Positions 16,673-26,262 of a stretch of 39,022 nucleotides of DNA are shown one piece after another. A program made the position numbers and the translations under genes. Under the pieces are notes generated by a model, which was not told the origin of the DNA, did not search any database, and saw only the letters and a list, made by a program, of their open reading frames with translations. Location of the stretch: positions 1-39,022 of the forward strand of contig CADAWW010000001.1 of NCBI GenBank assembly GCA_902791675.1, in the 5' to 3' direction. The stretch's first letter is position 1; each line of letters begins with the position of its first letter. The DNA is from an uncultured Bacteroidales bacterium. GTDB lineage: Bacteria; Bacteroidota; Bacteroidia; Bacteroidales; Bacteroidaceae.

Positions 16673-18197
16673 ATTCTTGTTCTATTATATTTAACATCTT
16701 TATTGTTGCCTTGATGGCCGCCTCTGTCTGGTCGGGATCAAGAGCACGGGTGCGGAATGTCTTGTCGTTCCAAACCCAAGAAATGGTTGTCTGCACCAAG
16801 GCATCTGTGCGTCCACCTGGCGGAATACTGACCTGATAGTTATCGAGCCAAGGGAACTCACGGTTCAAGCGGTCGCGATAAATATGTCGACAAGCACGCA
16901 CAAAAGCATCGTACATACCGTCTCCCATAGCAGATTCTTCATATATCTCGCCAGCCACTTCCAGTTTCACACTAGCCATAGGCTTAAGACCATATGCTGT
17001 AGAAACCATGTAACTCTTCAATTTCACCTTATCGTCTGGAGCCGTATGCTTCAGCACATCACTAACAATGTACGGAAGGTCTTCTTGGGTAACAAGTTGT
17101 TTCTTGTCGCCAAGTTCGATGATCCTGTCTGTTACACGACGGGTCTGTTCAGGTGTCAGTTCCAGACCCAGTTCCTCAAGATTCTTCAGGATATTTGCCT
17201 TTCCAGAATTTTTACCCAAGGCATATTCACGCTTACGACCGAATCGCTCTGGAATCAGATCATTGCAATAGAGGCTGTGCTTCTTATCTCCATCGGCATG
17301 AACCCCTGCTACTTGTGTAAATACACTCTCACCAATGATTGGTTTGTTGGGCGGCACGGCAATTCCCGAGATACTCTCAACCATACGGCTGGCCTTATTC
17401 AGCTTTTCCTCCACAAGTCCGGTACGTCCATGGAAGTGATCCTTCAGGATGGCCTGCACACTACTGAGTGGTGCATTACCGGCACGTTCACCCAATCCGT
17501 TAACTGAGGTATGAACTCCCTTACAGCCATTTAATACGGCAGCCAAAACATTGCCAGCAGCCATATCATAGTCGTTATGTGCATGAAAATCAAAGTGCAA
17601 ATCAGGGTAACGTTCTACCATCTGTGAGATATACTGAGCCGTTAACATGGGATTCAGGATACCTAAGGTGTCCGGTAGCATAAAACGCTTCACACCGGCA
17701 CTGCGGAGTGCATCGACAAATCCAAAGACATACTGAGGATTGTCCTTCATGCCATTCGACCAGTCCTCAAGATACAGATTAACATCTATACCCTGCTCAT
17801 GTGCATACTGGATACTTTGCTTAATATCAGCCACATGCTGGTCAAGCGTTTTCTGGAGTTGATACTTGCAGTGGCGTTCAGAACCTTTACAGAGAAGATT
17901 AATATTCTTGCAGCCTACATTCTTTACCCAGTCAACAGAAGTCTGTCCATCGATAAACCCAAGGACCTCTATTCGATCAAGCTTACCGGCTTGGCGGGCC
18001 CACCGGCAAATCATTGTTACAGCCTCTTTTTCGCCTTCGCTAACACGGGCGCTGGCAACCTCTACCCTATCGACGCACAGTTCCTGCAACAACATACGCA
18101 CAATGAGCAGTTTCTCATGGGGCACAAAGCTTACCCCACTGGTCTGCTCACCATCACGCAGCGTGGTGTCCATTATCTCTATGTACGATGCTCCCAT
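16662..18197 (-). CDS. LeuA-like synthase, probable (R)-citramalate synthase
   Basis: A 511-residue second member of the isopropylmalate/citramalate/homocitrate synthase family. Catalytic features: TTLRDGEQ (11-18), metal-binding His205 and His207 in HAHND, and [10 protein letters not shown]-terminal LeuA_dimer regulatory domain follows (about 370-511). It differs from the bona fide LeuA encoded at the operon start. Its place between leuD and leuB suggests it makes citramalate for isoleucine via the same LeuCDB enzymes, but a second 2-isopropylmalate synthase cannot be excluded; the pocket residues that set substrate choice were not compared. The start at 18197 overlaps leuD by 19 nt and keeps the [13 protein letters not shown] lead-in typical of the family. 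Confidence 0.88.
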   Translation of the reverse strand: MGASYIEIMDTTLRDGEQTSGVSFVPHEKLLIVRMLLQELCVDRVEVASARVSEGEKEAVTMICRWARQAGKLDRIEVLGFIDGQTSVDWVKNVGCKNINLLCKGSERHCKYQLQKTLDQHVADIKQSIQYAHEQGIDVNLYLEDWSNGMKDNPQYVFGFVDALRSAGVKRFMLPDTLGILNPMLTAQYISQMVERYPDLHFDFHAHNDYDMAAGNVLAAVLNGCKGVHTSVNGLGERAGNAPLSSVQAILKDHFHGRTGLVEEKLNKASRMVESISGIAVPPNKPIIGESVFTQVAGVHADGDKKHSLYCNDLIPERFGRKREYALGKNSGKANILKNLEELGLELTPEQTRRVTDRIIELGDKKQLVTQEDLPYIVSDVLKHTAPDDKVKLKSYMVSTAYGLKPMASVKLEVAGEIYEESAMGDGMYDAFVRACRHIYRDRLNREFPWLDNYQVSIPPGGRTDALVQTTISWVWNDKTFRTRALDPDQTEAAIKATIKMLNIIEQEYEA

Positions 18198-18793
18198 GCT
18201 TCTATTTTATCTGTATTAGCCAAAAGGAAGTCAATATCGTCGTAGGCATTCATCAGGCAATACTTCTTGTATGCATTGATTTCGAAATGCTCCACACTAC
18301 CTGTCTTCTCGTTCTTTACCGTCTGATTGGGAACATCAACCGTAACAAGAGTATTACTGTCCTCCGCTATGCTTTTAAAGAGTTCCAACTGGAACCCACG
18401 ACTGACAACAACGGGCAGTACGAAACAGTTCAACAGGTTGTTACGATGAATATCTGCAAAACTGTTGCTGATAACCACCCTAACGCCATAGCCGGCAATA
18501 GCCCATGCCGCATGCTCACGACTGGAACCTGAGCCCCAATTCTGACCGCCCACGATGATCTCATGTACACCCCTGCGGGGAGCCTCAGAGAATTCTGGCT
18601 TATTCATCACAAAGTCTGCGATTGGCTGATTGTTAGCATCATACCGCAAATCATGCATAAAAGCTTCACCGTAGAACTTAGGATCACGGGTAGTGAAAGC
18701 CAGATAACGTGCAGGAATAATGTTATCTGTATTATTATTGTCAATCTCGATAGGAATACAAGTTGACTGTATGATGTCGAATTTTTCTTTCAT
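18179..18793 (-). CDS. leuD: 3-isopropylmalate dehydratase, small subunit
   Basis: A 204-residue swivel-domain subunit that pairs with LeuC to isomerise 2- to 3-isopropylmalate. Visible motifs: GQNWGSGSSREHAAWA, the signature of aconitase-type small subunits, and the N-terminal DNNNTDNIIPARYL segment. It overlaps the downstream synthase by 19 nt but is separated from leuC by a 125-nt gap filled with a palindromic repeat, an unusual interruption for subunits of one enzyme. Confidence 0.95.
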   Translation of the reverse strand: MKEKFDIIQSTCIPIEIDNNNTDNIIPARYLAFTTRDPKFYGEAFMHDLRYDANNQPIADFVMNKPEFSEAPRRGVHEIIVGGQNWGSGSSREHAAWAIAGYGVRVVISNSFADIHRNNLLNCFVLPVVVSRGFQLELFKSIAEDSNTLVTVDVPNQTVKNEKTGSVEHFEINAYKKYCLMNAYDDIDFLLANTDKIEAWEHRT

Positions 18794-18798
18794 ATTAA

Positions 18799-18920
18799 AG
18801 ACCCTCTCCCTACCCCTCCCCCTCTATGGGGAGGGAACTGCTACGCAGGGTCTATGGCAGTTATTATTTTTTTTTATTCTTATTGGTTCCTCCCCTTAAA
18901 AGGGGAGTTTGAGAGGGTCT
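18799..18920. repeat. 122-bp palindromic element between leuC and leuD
   Basis: Perfect 10-bp terminal inverted repeats, AGACCCTCTC at 18799-18808 and GAGAGGGTCT at 18911-18920. Inside are two GC-rich hairpins, CCCTCCCC/GGGGAGGG (18814-18835) and CTCCCCTT/AAGGGGAG (18890-18907), with a T-rich stretch between. The right end supplies two of the three bases of the leuC TAG stop (18919-18921). It resembles a MITE or REP-like unit. In the mRNA it could form hairpins that modify leuD or leuC levels. Confidence 0.7.
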
Positions 18921-20307
18921 ATTTTCTTGGGTCAGTAATAACACCGGTTATAGCACTTGCAGCCACTACAAGCGGGCTGGCCAATATGGTACGGGCTCCA
19001 GGACCTTGGCGACCTACGAAGTTACGGTTGCTGGTACTGATACTGAGCTTGCCTGCCGGAACCTTATCAGGATTCATAGCCAGACAAGCCGAACATGAGG
19101 GCAAACGCAGCTCAAAGCCAGCCTCTTCCAATATCTTATCTATACCTTCGTCAATAATCTGCTGACGAACTGCCCAACTGCCAGGAACGAGCCAGGCTAC
19201 GACACTTTCAGCCTTCTTCTTGCCCTTAACCATGCTGGCAAATGCTCGGAAATCCTCAATACGTCCATTGGTACAAGCACCCAAGAAGCAATAGTCAACA
19301 GGGGTACCCACCAACTTCTGACCAGGCTGGAACTTCATATAGTCCAACATGGAAAGGAACTGGGGACGATCTGTTTCTGATATACTTTCCAGAGTAGGAA
19401 TACATTCGTCAATAGCAATGCCGGCACCAGGATTAGTTCCGTAAGTGATACGGGGAACGATGTCCTCGGCACGGTAGGTTACTTCCTTATCGAAGACAGC
19501 ATCGTCATCGCTGCGTAATTTTTTCCATTCTTCAACGGCACGGTCCCAGGCATCACCCTTAGGAGCATATTCACGTCCTTTCAGGTAAGCAAAAGTTATC
19601 TCATCTGGAGCAATCAATCCGGCACGTGAACCCATCTCGATGGAAAGATTAGAAAGTGTAAGACGACCCTCCATACTCATGTTACGAATGGCACTTCCAG
19701 CATATTCCACAGCATAGCCTGTAGCTCCGCTTGTGGTCATCTGGGCCATGATGTAAAGAGCTACATCCTTGGCTGTAGTGCAAGGAGGAAGTGTACCTTC
19801 GATGTTGATACGCATAGTCTTGGGCTTGCTCTGGAGGATGCACTGAGAGGCCAAAACCTGTGCAACCTCACTGGTACCGATACCCATAGCTATTGCCCCT
19901 ACAGCGCCATGTGTGCTGGTGTGAGAGTCACCGCATACAATGGTCATGCCGGGCAAGGAGAGAGCTTTCTCAGGCCCTACCACATGAATGATACCATTAT
20001 CCTTGGTTCCCATACCAAAGTGGGTAATACCAAACTCGGCACAGTTCTTGGCCAGCGTCTCCACTTGGTTACGACCTACGGGATCATCGATACGCTCCTG
20101 CTGGTCGCTAGGGGTATTATGGTCAGGCATAGCAATTACATGATCGGGGCGGAATACACCTATCTTCTTATCTCTTAACGTATCGAATGCTTGAGGACTG
20201 GTTACCTCGTGAGCATACAGACGGTCAATATAAAGTTGTGTAGGGCCGTCCTCCACGTTCTGTACAACGTGTGCGTCCCATATTTTATCAAACAAACTCC
20301 TTTCCAT
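18919..20307 (-). CDS. leuC: 3-isopropylmalate dehydratase, large subunit
   Basis: A 462-residue aconitase-family subunit. The 4Fe-4S ligands are Cys345 (in [11 protein letters not shown]), Cys405 and Cys408 (in [12 protein letters not shown]). [12 protein letters not shown] and [11 protein letters not shown] motifs are present. The start is ATG 20307: the longer frame to 20334 would overlap leuA and adds nine non-homologous residues. Only 1 nt separates it from the leuA stop. The C-terminus is full length although its stop codon abuts a palindromic repeat. Confidence 0.96.
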   Translation of the reverse strand: MERSLFDKIWDAHVVQNVEDGPTQLYIDRLYAHEVTSPQAFDTLRDKKIGVFRPDHVIAMPDHNTPSDQQERIDDPVGRNQVETLAKNCAEFGITHFGMGTKDNGIIHVVGPEKALSLPGMTIVCGDSHTSTHGAVGAIAMGIGTSEVAQVLASQCILQSKPKTMRINIEGTLPPCTTAKDVALYIMAQMTTSGATGYAVEYAGSAIRNMSMEGRLTLSNLSIEMGSRAGLIAPDEITFAYLKGREYAPKGDAWDRAVEEWKKLRSDDDAVFDKEVTYRAEDIVPRITYGTNPGAGIAIDECIPTLESISETDRPQFLSMLDYMKFQPGQKLVGTPVDYCFLGACTNGRIEDFRAFASMVKGKKKAESVVAWLVPGSWAVRQQIIDEGIDKILEEAGFELRLPSCSACLAMNPDKVPAGKLSISTSNRNFVGRQGPGARTILASPLVVAASAITGVITDPRK

Positions 20308-20308
20308 A

Positions 20309-21808
20309 TTATCTAAACTTGTTGATACAGTCAATATATGCTTCTACACTGGCAGTTACGATATCGGTGTTGGCACCAAAGCCATAATAAAGGTGACCAT
20401 CGTATTCCACCTGCATGTGTACCTTACCCATATCGTCAGAGCCCTTGCTTATGGCTTGAATTGTAAATTCTTTCAGTATCATCTTGCGCTTGATGATGCA
20501 CTTCAGTGCATTGATGGCAGCATCGACAGGACCATTACCCGAAGCAGCAGCCTCAAACTTCTCGTTGGCAATAATAAGACCTATGCTGGCTACACTCTTG
20601 ACGCCCTTACCTGTAGTTACCTGCAGATAGTCAAGTTTAACATTGTGCGAAGCACTTCTGTCGGCACCTGCCAATACCAAAATATCGTCATCGGTGACTT
20701 CCTTCTTCTTGTCTGCCAACGCCAGGAAATCCTGATATACCTTATCCAGACGATCACCGTCAATCTCTACCCCATTAACACTCAGCCTATGCTTCAATGC
20801 AGCACGACCGCTACGAGCTGTCAGTACAATAGCATTATCATCTATACCAACATCTTTGGGGTCCATAATCTCGTATGTCGAGGCATTCTTCAAGACACCA
20901 TCCTGATGAATACCAGAACTATGTGCAAAAGCATTCTTTCCCACAATGGCCTTATTGGGCTGAACGGGCATATTCATCAACGAGCTAACCATACGACTGG
21001 TAGGATAAATCTTAGTTGTATTAATATTGGTCTCGATGCCCAAATCTGGATGCGTCTTGAAAATCATGGCAATCTCCTCCAGCGAAGTGTTACCGGCACG
21101 CTCACCGATACCATTAATGGTAACCTCTACCTGACGGGCACCGCCCAACACGCCCGCTACGGTATTAGCAGTAGCCATGCCTAAGTCGTTATGGCAATGA
21201 GTTGACAATATGCTTTTCCCTGCGGCAAAAGCATCAACATGTTCATACAGGTATTTAATCTTTTCGTGATATTCGTTTGGTACTCGGAAACCGGTAGTAT
21301 CGGGAATGTTACAAACCGTAGCACCTGCCTTAGTAACAGCTTCAATAACGCGAGCCAGATATTCATTATCCGTTCTTCCTGCGTCTTCCGCATAAAACTC
21401 CACATCCTCCACATACTTCTTGGCATACTTAACAGCAGCCACAGCACGCTCGATAATCTCTTCGGGTGTAGAGTTGAACTTATAGCGAATATGACTCTCG
21501 CTGGTACCTATACCGGTATGGATTCTTTTGTGCTTGGCATACTTCAAGGCCTCAGCAGCCACATCTATATCCTTCTCTACGGCACGAGTCAATGCACAAA
21601 TGGTAGGCCATGTTACAGCCTTACTGATTTCTATTACCGAATTAAAATCACCAGGGCTACTAATGGGGAATCCTGCCTCGATGACATCAACGCCAAGCAC
21701 CTCCAGCTGACGGGCTACCTGAATTTTCTCCACTGTATTCAACTGGCATCCGGGAACCTGTTCGCCATCACGCAGTGTAGTGTCGAAAATAAACAATCTG
21801 TCACTCAT
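20309..21808 (-). CDS. leuA: 2-isopropylmalate synthase
   Basis: A 499-residue synthase joining acetyl-CoA and 2-oxoisovalerate, the first committed step of leucine synthesis. Catalytic motif [11 protein letters not shown] (10-20), metal-binding His204 and His206 in THCHNDLG, and GIGERAGN (Asn240). The [11 protein letters not shown] hinge leads to the C-terminal LeuA_dimer domain (about 360-499) that usually binds leucine as feedback inhibitor. It is the first gene of leuA-leuC-leuD-cimA-leuB-TPR and has a promoter at 21849-21880 with a leader of about 35 nt; no attenuator peptide or riboswitch is evident. Confidence 0.97.
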   Translation of the reverse strand: MSDRLFIFDTTLRDGEQVPGCQLNTVEKIQVARQLEVLGVDVIEAGFPISSPGDFNSVIEISKAVTWPTICALTRAVEKDIDVAAEALKYAKHKRIHTGIGTSESHIRYKFNSTPEEIIERAVAAVKYAKKYVEDVEFYAEDAGRTDNEYLARVIEAVTKAGATVCNIPDTTGFRVPNEYHEKIKYLYEHVDAFAAGKSILSTHCHNDLGMATANTVAGVLGGARQVEVTINGIGERAGNTSLEEIAMIFKTHPDLGIETNINTTKIYPTSRMVSSLMNMPVQPNKAIVGKNAFAHSSGIHQDGVLKNASTYEIMDPKDVGIDDNAIVLTARSGRAALKHRLSVNGVEIDGDRLDKVYQDFLALADKKKEVTDDDILVLAGADRSASHNVKLDYLQVTTGKGVKSVASIGLIIANEKFEAAASGNGPVDAAINALKCIIKRKMILKEFTIQAISKGSDDMGKVHMQVEYDGHLYYGFGANTDIVTASVEAYIDCINKFR

Positions 21809-21848
21809 TTTACGTCTTTTGTTTAAATCTTTTTACTTAAAGTGGGGG

Positions 21849-21880
21849 CAAAGTTACAAAAAAACGAGAGAAGAGCGAAA
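21849..21880 (-). promoter_or_regulatory. Promoter of the leu operon
   Basis: On the minus strand TTTC (21877-21880), a 20-nt spacer, then TAACTTTG (21849-21856), an exact -7 match. It faces the divergent promoter of the phosphopantetheinyl transferase gene. The spacer contains an A-rich/T-rich motif also found at 745-776. Confidence 0.55.
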
Positions 21881-21921
21881 GAAAAGTGCACTATTCTTTT
21901 TCTCAAATGAAAGAATTTGCC

Positions 21922-21929
21922 TAATTTTG
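21922..21929 (+). promoter_or_regulatory. -7 box of the phosphopantetheinyl transferase gene
   Basis: TAATTTTG fits TAnnTTTG exactly; TTTT lies 21 nt upstream (21897-21900) in place of TTTG. The box ends 8 nt before the ATG at 21938, so the leader is at most a few nucleotides. It overlaps the TTG at 21917 that would give a longer frame, arguing against that start. Confidence 0.45.
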
Positions 21930-21937
21930 TGTTGCGT

Positions 21938-22555
21938 ATGCTGTATATCAACGACCATTTAGAGAGAATTAAGGAAAAGCAGGTGGAAAAAGCCATCAGC
22001 ATGTTACCTTCATGGCGTAGGGAGCAAGCATTAAGGTACAAGCATTTTGAAGGGAAGAGAGAATGTGCCTTAGCCTATCTGGAACTTTGCCGGGGACTAA
22101 GGCTTGAATACAACATCCCTGAAATGCCTCTTTTCTCGTATGATAAGCACCAAAAGCCCGGCCTTTATGCTTACCCTAACATTCACTTTAGTCTGAGCCA
22201 TTGCAAAGAAGCAATCGGATGCTTTATTAGCAATGCGCCTTGCGGATTGGACATTGAATGCCTCCGTTCTGCCAACGAAACTTTGGTACGCTATTGCATG
22301 AACGAAAAGGAATGCCAGCAGATTTTCTCATCTCCTAACCCAGATGCCGCATTCATCAGTCTTTGGACTAAGAAGGAAGCAGTTTTCAAACTAAAGGGAA
22401 CAGGCATCAATGACGACATAAAGGAAATACTTTCCCAAGAAAACACCAAAGATATCAGCATCTTAACAATCCCCAATCTATACCGCAGATACATCATTAG
22501 CGTTGCGCAGTACAAATCAGATATTACCAATACAGAGATTCAATTATGGAAGTAG
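21938..22555 (+). CDS. 4'-phosphopantetheinyl transferase superfamily protein
   Basis: A 205-residue Sfp-type enzyme, which transfers phosphopantetheine from CoA to a carrier protein. Metal-binding Asp105 and Glu107 lie in GLDIE, and the second motif WTKKEAVFKLKG has Trp143, Lys146, Glu147 and Lys151. FSLSHCK (84-90) forms the upstream part of the active site. The size is on the Sfp side, larger than AcpS (about 120). No polyketide or peptide synthase is encoded nearby, so the acceptor is unknown; it may be the fatty-acid ACP. The ATG at 21938 is preferred over TTG at 21917, which lies in the promoter. The next gene overlaps its end by 10 nt. Confidence 0.9.
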   Translation: MLYINDHLERIKEKQVEKAISMLPSWRREQALRYKHFEGKRECALAYLELCRGLRLEYNIPEMPLFSYDKHQKPGLYAYPNIHFSLSHCKEAIGCFISNAPCGLDIECLRSANETLVRYCMNEKECQQIFSSPNPDAAFISLWTKKEAVFKLKGTGINDDIKEILSQENTKDISILTIPNLYRRYIISVAQYKSDITNTEIQLWK

Positions 22556-23274
22556 CCCTATATCTCATTCCCGTCACACTGGGAGAGACCAGCATTGAAC
22601 AGGTCATTCCCTCTTACAACCACAATATCATCATGGGTATCAGACACTTTATCGTAGAGAACATCCGTTCTGCCCGACGGTTCCTCCGCCAAGTGAATCG
22701 TGAGTTCCCCATTGACGATTCCGAGTTCTATGAGATGGGTAAGCATGCAGACGAGCATCAGTTCAGCCAGTACCTGCAGGCACTTAGGGACGGTAAACCT
22801 ATGGGCGTAATCAGCGAAGCCGGTTGTCCGGCTGTTGCCGACCCTGGAGCCGACATTGTGGCTATTGCCCAACGACAGAACCTGCGCGTAATTCCCCTTG
22901 TAGGTCCATGCAGCATGATTATGGCCGTCATGGGAAGCGGTCTGAACGGTCAGAGTTTTGCTTTTAACGGTTACCTGCCCGTTGATGCTCAGGATAGAGC
23001 AAAGAAACTGAAAGCATTGGAAACACGTGCCTGGAACGAGCATCAGACACAACTTTTTATAGAGACGCCTTACCGCAATCTGAAAATGTTCGAAACTCTT
23101 TTGGCTACGCTTCGTCCCCAAACCCGCCTCTGCATTGCTGCCGGCATCACAACAGCAGACGAGTTCATCCACACCCACACCATTGCAGAATGGAAGAAAA
23201 GGGGTCTCCCCCTAAAGGGGGTCGGGGGATCTGACCTCACCAAGGTACCAGCCATCTTCCTTATTAATAAATAA
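22546..23274 (+). CDS. SAM-dependent methyltransferase, RsmI-like (tetrapyrrole methylase fold)
   Basis: A 242-residue protein of the tetrapyrrole-methylase superfamily, close to RsmI, which 2'-O-methylates 16S rRNA. GVISEAGCPAVADPGADIV and VGPCSMIMAVMGSGLNGQSFAFNGYLP are the typical SAM and substrate segments; the N-terminus (VALYLIPVTLGE) is a divergent form of the family's LYxVPTPIGN. Many Bacteroidota encode this short paralogue in addition to RsmI, so the substrate is uncertain. Near the C-terminus residues of about 219-230 are encoded by a G/C-rich hairpin repeat (23201-23236) and look like an inserted segment before the conserved end PAIFLINK. It overlaps the upstream gene by 10 nt. 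Confidence 0.85.
   Translation: MEVALYLIPVTLGETSIEQVIPSYNHNIIMGIRHFIVENIRSARRFLRQVNREFPIDDSEFYEMGKHADEHQFSQYLQALRDGKPMGVISEAGCPAVADPGADIVAIAQRQNLRVIPLVGPCSMIMAVMGSGLNGQSFAFNGYLPVDAQDRAKKLKALETRAWNEHQTQLFIETPYRNLKMFETLLATLRPQTRLCIAAGITTADEFIHTHTIAEWKKRGLPLKGVGGSDLTKVPAIFLINK
23201..23236. repeat. In-frame GC-rich hairpin repeat in the methyltransferase gene
   Basis: A CCCCC/TAAA/GGGGG stem (23208-23221) lies within an outer GGTC/GACC pair. Its style matches the hairpins of the 18799-18920 element. It adds about 12 residues (GLPLKGVGGSDL) without breaking the frame. Confidence 0.6.
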
Positions 23275-23286
23275 GGTGTCATTCAC

Positions 23287-23317
23287 TTTGATATCTTCAG
23301 AAAAAATGCTACTTTTG
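23287..23317 (+). promoter_or_regulatory. Promoter of the glycosyltransferase unit
   Basis: TTTG (23287-23290), a 19-nt spacer, then TACTTTTG (23310-23317): a full consensus sigma-ABfr promoter. The leader would be about 15-18 nt. Confidence 0.65.
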
Positions 23318-23337
23318 TGCTCAAATTTAACAGATAA

Positions 23338-24453
<1,116 letters not shown>

Positions 24454-24461
24454 ACCGCAGT

Positions 24462-25142
24462 ATGGAGAGCATAAAAACCTGGGCATTGGATGACCGGCCA
24501 CGCGAGAAGATGGAAGCTCACGGAGCCACCGTACTGAGCAAAGCAGAGTTGTTGGCCATTTTGGTGGGAAGCGGCATACCCGGCAAGAGTGCCGTGGAGA
24601 TGATGCGCGAAATACTGAATGATTATAACGATAGCCTGAAGCTCTTGGGCAAAGCTACTGTCGAAGATCTAACACGTTACAAGGGCATGGGAAAAGCTAA
24701 GGCTATTACTATTCTGGCAGCCTGCCAGTTGGCCAACGAACGACTGAAGGAAGATCTTCAACCGCGCCAGAAAATATCTGAGACAAAGGATGCTTTTCTT
24801 TATTTCCGCCCCAGGATGCAGGACCTTACCGTCGAAGAATGCCATCTGCTGATGCTTAACAATCACTTGGAGATTATCAATAGTGTAATGCTCAGTCATG
24901 GTGGCTTGGTAGGTGCATCTGTCGATATCAGGGAACTTCTCCGCCATGCCCTTCTGTCCCAAGCTACAAGCGTCATACTCTGTCACAATCATCCAAGCGG
25001 GAACATCAATCCCAGCAGAGAAGATGACAACCTGACGGATAGGACCCGAAAAGCCTGCCAGACTATGGGTATCAAATTCTTGGATCACCTCATTGTCTCG
25101 GACGATAAATATTACAGCTACACAGAACAAGGTAAATTATGA
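24462..25142 (+). CDS. radC: RadC family JAB/MPN-domain protein
   Basis: A 226-residue UPF0758 protein. An N-terminal helix-hairpin-helix-like part (about 1-100) precedes a JAMM metalloprotease-like domain with His175, His177 and Asp188 in HNHPSGNINPSRED. Despite the name, a role in DNA repair is not established; the JAMM residues suggest a hydrolase. It is 8 nt downstream of the glycosyltransferase gene, and its TGA stop overlaps the ATG of the next gene (ATGA), so translation is coupled. Confidence 0.93.
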   Translation: MESIKTWALDDRPREKMEAHGATVLSKAELLAILVGSGIPGKSAVEMMREILNDYNDSLKLLGKATVEDLTRYKGMGKAKAITILAACQLANERLKEDLQPRQKISETKDAFLYFRPRMQDLTVEECHLLMLNNHLEIINSVMLSHGGLVGASVDIRELLRHALLSQATSVILCHNHPSGNINPSREDDNLTDRTRKACQTMGIKFLDHLIVSDDKYYSYTEQGKL

Positions 25143-25456
25143 ACGATACATTACAAATACAAGAGCGCGTAATAGAGGTCCTGCGTACCGTCTATGACCC
25201 CGAAATACCGGTCAACATATACGACCTGGGCCTCATCTACCGTATTGAATTGAATGATGACGCGACAGAGCTATCTGTAGATATGACGCTCACCGCTCCC
25301 AATTGCCCTGCTGCTGATTTCATCCTCGAGGATGTCAGACAAAAGCTGGAGACTATTACTGGAATCAATAAGGTTGATGTCCAACTGGTCTTTGAACCCG
25401 AATGGAACAAGGACATGATGTCGGAAGAAGCTAAGGTTGAACTGGGATTCCTCTAA
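25139..25456 (+). CDS. DUF59/MIP18-family iron-sulfur assembly protein (SufT-like)
   Basis: A 105-residue protein of the DUF59 family, which helps load or mature Fe-S clusters. The signature DPEIPVNIYDLGLIY (about 20-34) and TLTAPNCPAADFI with the conserved Cys are present. It starts within the radC stop (ATGA overlap). Single-domain members usually work with the SUF machinery; sufBCD is not in this window. LeuC, a 4Fe-4S enzyme, is encoded nearby, but no specific link is implied. Confidence 0.92.
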   Translation: MNDTLQIQERVIEVLRTVYDPEIPVNIYDLGLIYRIELNDDATELSVDMTLTAPNCPAADFILEDVRQKLETITGINKVDVQLVFEPEWNKDMMSEEAKVELGFL

Positions 25457-25466
25457 GTCTATAATT

Positions 25467-26231
25467 ATGAAAAAGATTTATTTCATAAGCGATGCACATT
25501 TGGGAAGTCGGGCTATCCCTAACTCCAGAGAACAAGAGAAGCACCTGTGCCGTTTCCTCGATGAGATAAAGGCGCAGGCAGAGAGTATTTATATTCTGGG
25601 TGACCTGTTCGACTTCTGGTTCGAGTACAAAAACGTGGTTCCCAAGGGCTACACCCGTCTTCTTGGCAAACTCTCAGAGTTAACCGATATGGGTATTGCC
25701 GTCCATTTCTTTACTGGCAATCACGACATCTGGTGCAAGGACTATCTCACCAAGGAATGCGGCATTATCATGCACTATGATCCCGAAATCATTAACATAG
25801 AAGGTAAAAACTTCTTCATGGCTCATGGAGACGGGCTGGGTGATGAGAGTAAGACATTCAAGTTCTTGCGCTCCATCTTCCATAACAGACTATGCCAATG
25901 GTTATTTCGTTGGATTCATCCCGACTTCGGCATGGCCTTTGGTCTGGAATGGGCCAAGCATAGCCGAATGAAACACGAGCCTTCAACCCAAAACCCACAG
26001 GGCGACCCTCCTTACATGGGTGAAGACAAAGAGCATCTTGTCCTTTTTGCTAAAAGATATCTAAAAGAAAACCCACAAACAGACTATTTTATCTTCGGAC
26101 ACCGTCATATAGAACTCGACCTCATGCTTACCCGTCAGAACCGCCTCCTCATCCTTGGCGACTGGATAACACAATTCACTTATGCAGAGTTCTCTGACGG
26201 CCAGATTACCCTTATGAATTATCCTCTTTAG
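25467..26231 (+). CDS. lpxH: UDP-2,3-diacylglucosamine diphosphatase
   Basis: A 254-residue metallophosphoesterase of lipid A synthesis that cleaves UDP-2,3-diacylglucosamine to lipid X and UMP. Metal ligands are visible in ISDAHLG (Asp9, His11), GDLFDFW (Asp46), GNHD (Asn85, His86), the HGDG motif and a terminal GHRH motif. It acts at the inner face of the cytoplasmic membrane. The ATG at 25467 is preferred; the longer frame at 25437 lies within the preceding gene. It follows the DUF59 gene by 10 nt. Confidence 0.93.
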   Translation: MKKIYFISDAHLGSRAIPNSREQEKHLCRFLDEIKAQAESIYILGDLFDFWFEYKNVVPKGYTRLLGKLSELTDMGIAVHFFTGNHDIWCKDYLTKECGIIMHYDPEIINIEGKNFFMAHGDGLGDESKTFKFLRSIFHNRLCQWLFRWIHPDFGMAFGLEWAKHSRMKHEPSTQNPQGDPPYMGEDKEHLVLFAKRYLKENPQTDYFIFGHRHIELDLMLTRQNRLLILGDWITQFTYAEFSDGQITLMNYPL

Positions 26232-26262
26232 CAGCGTCTAGTCCAAAAAATGATAATAAAAT

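Noticed and set aside
20308..20334. Longer leuC start overlapping leuA
   Set aside because: Nine extra residues do not resemble LeuC N-termini; ATG 20307 leaves a 1-nt gap typical of this operon.
21809..21848. Leader peptide or T-box/riboswitch control of leuA
   Set aside because: The leader is only about 35-40 nt, with no Leu-codon run, terminator or conserved riboswitch fold.
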